Source of the DNA: Actinomycetes bacterium
GTDB taxonomy: Bacteria > Actinomycetota > Actinomycetes > Streptosporangiales > Streptosporangiaceae
Assembly (NCBI GenBank): GCA_023425615.1
Contig: JAFACJ010000268.1
Location: forward strand, 1-7,616
Direction of reading: 5' to 3'
DNA length: 7,616 nucleotides
Shown: positions 5,672-7,616 of the stretch, piece by piece
Layout of the letters: each line of letters begins with the position of its first letter
Numbering within the stretch: the first letter of the stretch is position 1
Notes under the pieces: generated by a model
Database searches by the model: none
What the model saw: the letters and a program-made list of their open reading frames with translations, nothing else
What the model was told of the DNA's origin: nothing
Position numbers and translations under genes: made by a program

Positions 5672-5684
5672 GCACATGATGTGC
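5672..5684. promoter_or_regulatory. Perfect dyad between TIR gene and small membrane protein gene
   Basis: The sequence GCACAT-G-ATGTGC is a perfect 6+1+6 inverted repeat ending 2 bases before the ATG at 5687. It overlaps CATGAT (5675-5680), which is correctly placed as a -10 for a transcript starting at that ATG. An operator bound by the HTH domain of the divergent TIR protein is one plausible reading. Confidence 0.45.
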
Positions 5685-5686
5685 CT

Positions 5687-5827
5687 ATGACCCAAAAGGA
5701 ACCCACCAAGAACACCTTCACCAACCGGCTCACACGTATCGCGCTCATCGCCCTCGTCCGCGGCACCGCCACGTCACTCGGCGCCGGCCTCGTCAGCCTC
5801 GCCACCTGGTGGCTCACCCACCGCTAG
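5687..5827 (+). CDS. 46-residue single-span membrane protein
   Basis: This short gene starts MTQKEPTKNTFTNRLTR, continues with a hydrophobic stretch from about residue 18 (IALIALVRG) to 43 and ends WWLTHR. Of 46 codons, 41 end in G or C, which supports real coding. The N-terminus is polar and basic, so it should stay in the cytoplasm; one Arg (residue 25) sits inside the hydrophobic segment. No Shine-Dalgarno site is seen. GTG at 5681 is an in-frame alternative, but a leaderless ATG fits the CATGAT box at 5675-5680. It is divergent from the TIR gene across 137 bases. I do not recognise a family. A membrane partner, toxin-like effector or signal component of the TIR protein are all possible and untested. 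Confidence 0.55.
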   Translation: MTQKEPTKNTFTNRLTRIALIALVRGTATSLGAGLVSLATWWLTHR

Positions 5828-5846
5828 ACCACGCCCCGCGCGATAA

Positions 5847-5863
5847 GGAACCACGCGGGTTCC
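5847..5863. terminator. Hairpin between convergent small ORF and DUF1330 gene
   Basis: GGAACC-ACGCG-GGTTCC is a perfect 6-bp stem with a 5-base loop, lying in the 49-base gap between two convergent genes. It would serve in either direction. There is no T-tract. An alternative stem, CACGC (5852-5856) with GCGTG (5869-5873), competes with it. Confidence 0.5.
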
Positions 5864-5876
5864 CGGGAGCGTGTCG

Positions 5877-6257
5877 TCAATGCTCCGTGGAGGACGCCTG
5901 CCAAGGGATCGTGGCCTGGAGGACGGCTTCGGACAAGGCTTTGGTCCGCAGTTCCGTGACCTTCCGGTACTCGGGATCGGCGACCATGCGCAGGAACGCG
6001 TCCCGGCTCGGATACTGCACGCCGAGAACGGCGTCCCAGCTCTGGCCGTCCTCGGCGACCAGGGGCGTGGATCCCTGCCCTGCATACAGAACCTTGCCTC
6101 CATAGCGGCTCAGGAAGGGCCTCGTGCTCCGCGCGTATTCCTGATACGACGCCTCGCCGCCCGGGGCGAAACGCAGGAGGTTGAGCATGACCACCGGCCC
6201 GCCGGGATCCTCCTCCGTGAGCCGCTCCAAGTCCTCTTTCCGTGGATCGACCGCCAT
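5877..6257 (-). CDS. DUF1330 domain protein
   Basis: This encodes 126 residues with the dimeric alpha+beta barrel layout of DUF1330: GGPVVMLNLLRFAPGG (19-34), YQEYARSTRPFLSRYGGKVL (38-57), SWDAVLGVQYPSRDAFLRMV (73-92) and DPEYRKVTELRTKAL. Members are small cytosolic proteins related to NIPSNAP-like and monooxygenase-like barrels; no reaction is established for the family, so no function is assigned. The ATG at 6257 is preferred to the longer frame (6458), because AAGG lies about 6 bases upstream and the extra residues upstream look non-coding. A promoter candidate at 6295-6324 suggests separate transcription from the E1-type gene upstream on the same strand, despite the shared orientation. 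Confidence 0.88.
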   Translation of the reverse strand: MAVDPRKEDLERLTEEDPGGPVVMLNLLRFAPGGEASYQEYARSTRPFLSRYGGKVLYAGQGSTPLVAEDGQSWDAVLGVQYPSRDAFLRMVADPEYRKVTELRTKALSEAVLQATIPWQASSTEH

Positions 6258-6294
6258 CGTCGCCCTTCTTCCTCTCGCGCGTCCGGGAACGCTC

Positions 6295-6324
6295 ACGTTA
6301 GGAACAGCGCAGATTCCGGTGCAA
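6295..6324 (-). promoter_or_regulatory. Promoter candidate for the DUF1330 gene
   Basis: On the minus strand TTGCAC (6319-6324) and TAACGT (6295-6300) are separated by 18 bases. The predicted start near 6288 leaves a leader of about 30 bases before the ATG at 6257. Confidence 0.5.
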
Positions 6325-6474
6325 CAAGAGGGCGGAAGACTGTGCGCCGCCACAATCTCCATCACCGGACGCCGCGATATCCCGGCCGCCAGGCCTTCGG
6401 AGACGGCTTCCAAGGCTGCGGGAGGGGCAGGTCCGCCACCGCAGGCCGCAGCGGGCACGCGGACGAACTGGTGG

Positions 6475-6491
6475 CCGCGATCGGGGCGCGG
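6475..6491 (-). terminator. Short hairpin abutting the E1-type gene stop
   Basis: CCGCG and CGCGG form a 5-bp stem with a 7-base loop directly after the stop codon at 6492-6494. The remaining gap to the DUF1330 promoter (about 150 bases) holds nothing recognisable. There is no T-tract, so termination here is weakly supported. Confidence 0.25.
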
Positions 6492-7616
6492 TCAGTCGAC
6501 CAGGTCGAGCGCCGCGCACACGATGCCGTGGGCGTCCAGGCCGTGGTAGCGGTAGACGTCCTCGAGGGATCCGGACTGGCCGAAGCGCGTCACGCCCAGG
6601 CTCGTGGTGGGGACCCGGTTGACCGTGCCGAGGAACGTCAGGGTGTGCGGATGCCCGTCCAGGACGGTCACCAGCGGCACCGCCCGGTCGGCGGGGAACA
6701 GCTGGTCAAGGATCCAGGTGTCGGCGTCGTCGTGGCCGTGCCCGGCGCGCATCGCCCGGTACAGCAGGTCCGGGCTGGTCACGCAGATCACGTCGGTCGC
6801 GAAGCCCATCCGCTCCAGCCGCTCGGCGGCCTCCAGCGCCTCGGGCACCACCGCGCCCATCACGGCGATGGCGACGGCGGGACCGGCCGAGCGCCGCAGG
6901 ACGTAGCCGCCCGCGACGACCTGGCGGCGGCGCCGCTCCCGCGCGGCGGGGTCTTCGGGGACCGCGGCCAGGTCCTGGTCGATGGCGCGGGTGGACAGCC
7001 GCAGGTAGGCCGAGGTCCCATCGGGCCGGCCCAGCCTCGCCAGGCTCGCCAGCAGCGTCCACTCGGTGTCGATGGCGAACGCGGGCTCGTAGGCGACGCA
7101 GCCGGGCTGCTCCAGCCCGATCGAGGGCGTCTTGATCGACTGGTGGGCGCCGCCCTCGGGCGCGAGCGTGACGCCCGAGGGGGTGCCGACGAGGATGGAC
7201 TGCCCGCCCGCGTAGATCCCGTAGGACCACGGCTCCAGCGCCCGCTCGACGAACGGGTCGTAGACCACGCCGATCGGCAGCAGCGGCTGCCCCCATCTGC
7301 TCCACGTGGCTCCCAGCTCGCCGAGCAGGCTCACCAGGTTGACCTCGGCGATACCGAGCTCGATGTGCTGGCCGGCCGGCGTCTCGGTCCAGTGCAGGAT
7401 GGTCTCGCTGTCGTCGGCGAACCAGTCGCGGCGCTCGTCGGGCGACCACACGCCGACCTTGTTGACCCAGCCGCCCAGGTTCGTGCTGGAGCTGACGTCC
7501 GGGCTGACGGTGACGATCCGGCGCGCGGCCTCCGGCGCCCGCCGGGTCAGATCGAGCAGGACCCGCCCCAGCGCCGCCTGGGTGTTGACCGTGCCGGCCG
7601 GCGTCCTGCCGAGGTC
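6492..7616 (-). CDS. AceE/transketolase-like 2-oxoacid dehydrogenase E1, C-terminal part
   Basis: The frame is open to the right edge, so the N-terminus lies outside the window; 374 residues are visible. It starts inside the transketolase pyrimidine-binding domain: the visible part begins DLGRTPAGTVNTQAALGR, then SPDVSSSTNLGGWVNK (39-53), and GQHIELGIAEVNLV (visible residues about 83-95), whose GIAE glutamate matches the residue that contacts the aminopyrimidine of thiamine diphosphate. LAPEGGAHQSIKTPSIGLEQ follows, and then a transketolase C-terminal domain ending in ALDLVD. The family forms the thiamine-dependent decarboxylating subunit of pyruvate dehydrogenase-like complexes. The diphosphate-binding GDG motif would lie off the window, so function is assigned only from the C-terminal half. 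Whether it is the housekeeping enzyme or a paralogue cannot be told. A GTG at 7451 is internal and not the true start. Confidence 0.88.
   Translation of the reverse strand, partial: DLGRTPAGTVNTQAALGRVLLDLTRRAPEAARRIVTVSPDVSSSTNLGGWVNKVGVWSPDERRDWFADDSETILHWTETPAGQHIELGIAEVNLVSLLGELGATWSRWGQPLLPIGVVYDPFVERALEPWSYGIYAGGQSILVGTPSGVTLAPEGGAHQSIKTPSIGLEQPGCVAYEPAFAIDTEWTLLASLARLGRPDGTSAYLRLSTRAIDQDLAAVPEDPAARERRRRQVVAGGYVLRRSAGPAVAIAVMGAVVPEALEAAERLERMGFATDVICVTSPDLLYRAMRAGHGHDDADTWILDQLFPADRAVPLVTVLDGHPHTLTFLGTVNRVPTTSLGVTRFGQSGSLEDVYRYHGLDAHGIVCAALDLVD

Noticed and set aside
4338..5675. Longer TIR protein starting at 5675
   Set aside because: The upstream 42 residues look like translated promoter DNA and overlap the divergent region; the ATG at 5549 has GGAGGG in front of it.
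4338..5827. Thoeris or another named TIR defence system
   Set aside because: No ThsA-like, SAVED, STING, Argonaute or cyclase partner is present, so a named system cannot be claimed.
5877..6458. Longer DUF1330 protein starting at 6458
   Set aside because: The extension runs through the promoter candidate at 6295-6324 and has no domain; family similarity begins after the ATG at 6257.

Overview
The window is very GC-rich DNA with G/C-biased third codon positions, Shine-Dalgarno sites such as AAAGGAG and GGAGG, and protein families (XRE-type HTH/TIR proteins, SnoaL-like and PaaI-like enzymes, small AraC regulators paired with VOC proteins) typical of high-GC Actinomycetota. A Streptomyces/Actinomadura-like actinomycete is likely; the genus cannot be fixed from this sequence. 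It reads as an accessory region of small regulators, small enzymes and one defence-like TIR gene, ending in the 3' part of a large central-metabolism gene. There are no rRNA, tRNA, CRISPR or insertion-sequence features.

Region 1 (1-1500, minus strand) holds what I read as two tandem, damaged AraC-VOC cassettes. Downstream is an intact AraC regulator (431-895) whose stop overlaps the start of a VOC (glyoxalase-fold) gene that has lost its middle and is now a pseudogene (292-425). Upstream is an intact VOC gene (1012-1422). Its 5' flank still carries the last codons of a second, otherwise missing AraC gene, aligned at the same spacing from the VOC start codon. So one cassette kept its enzyme and the other its regulator. 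The first 290 bases hold nothing I can name apart from one doubtful small ORF.

Region 2 (1554-3321) has a SnoaL/NTF2-like protein on the plus strand, convergent with a PaaI-type hotdog thioesterase across a terminator-like hairpin. The thioesterase is divergent from a TetR/WHG regulator. A 26-bp imperfect palindrome lies between these two on top of a good thioesterase promoter, so the TetR protein probably represses the thioesterase and itself.

Region 3 (3531-5827) has a membrane protein of about eight helices with no recognised family. It is convergent, 9 bases apart, with a 403-residue HTH / receiver-like / TIR protein that keeps a WxxxE motif. Divergent from the TIR gene is a 46-residue single-span membrane protein missed by normal length cut-offs. 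A perfect GCACAT-G-ATGTGC dyad sits at its start. The TIR gene, the small membrane protein and the dyad form the best candidate here for an undescribed system, possibly NAD-depleting defence. That is inference from TIR biology, not something the sequence proves.

Region 4 (5877-7616, minus strand) has a DUF1330 protein with its own promoter candidate. Upstream of it is the C-terminal 374 residues of an AceE/transketolase-like E1 subunit that continues beyond the right edge.
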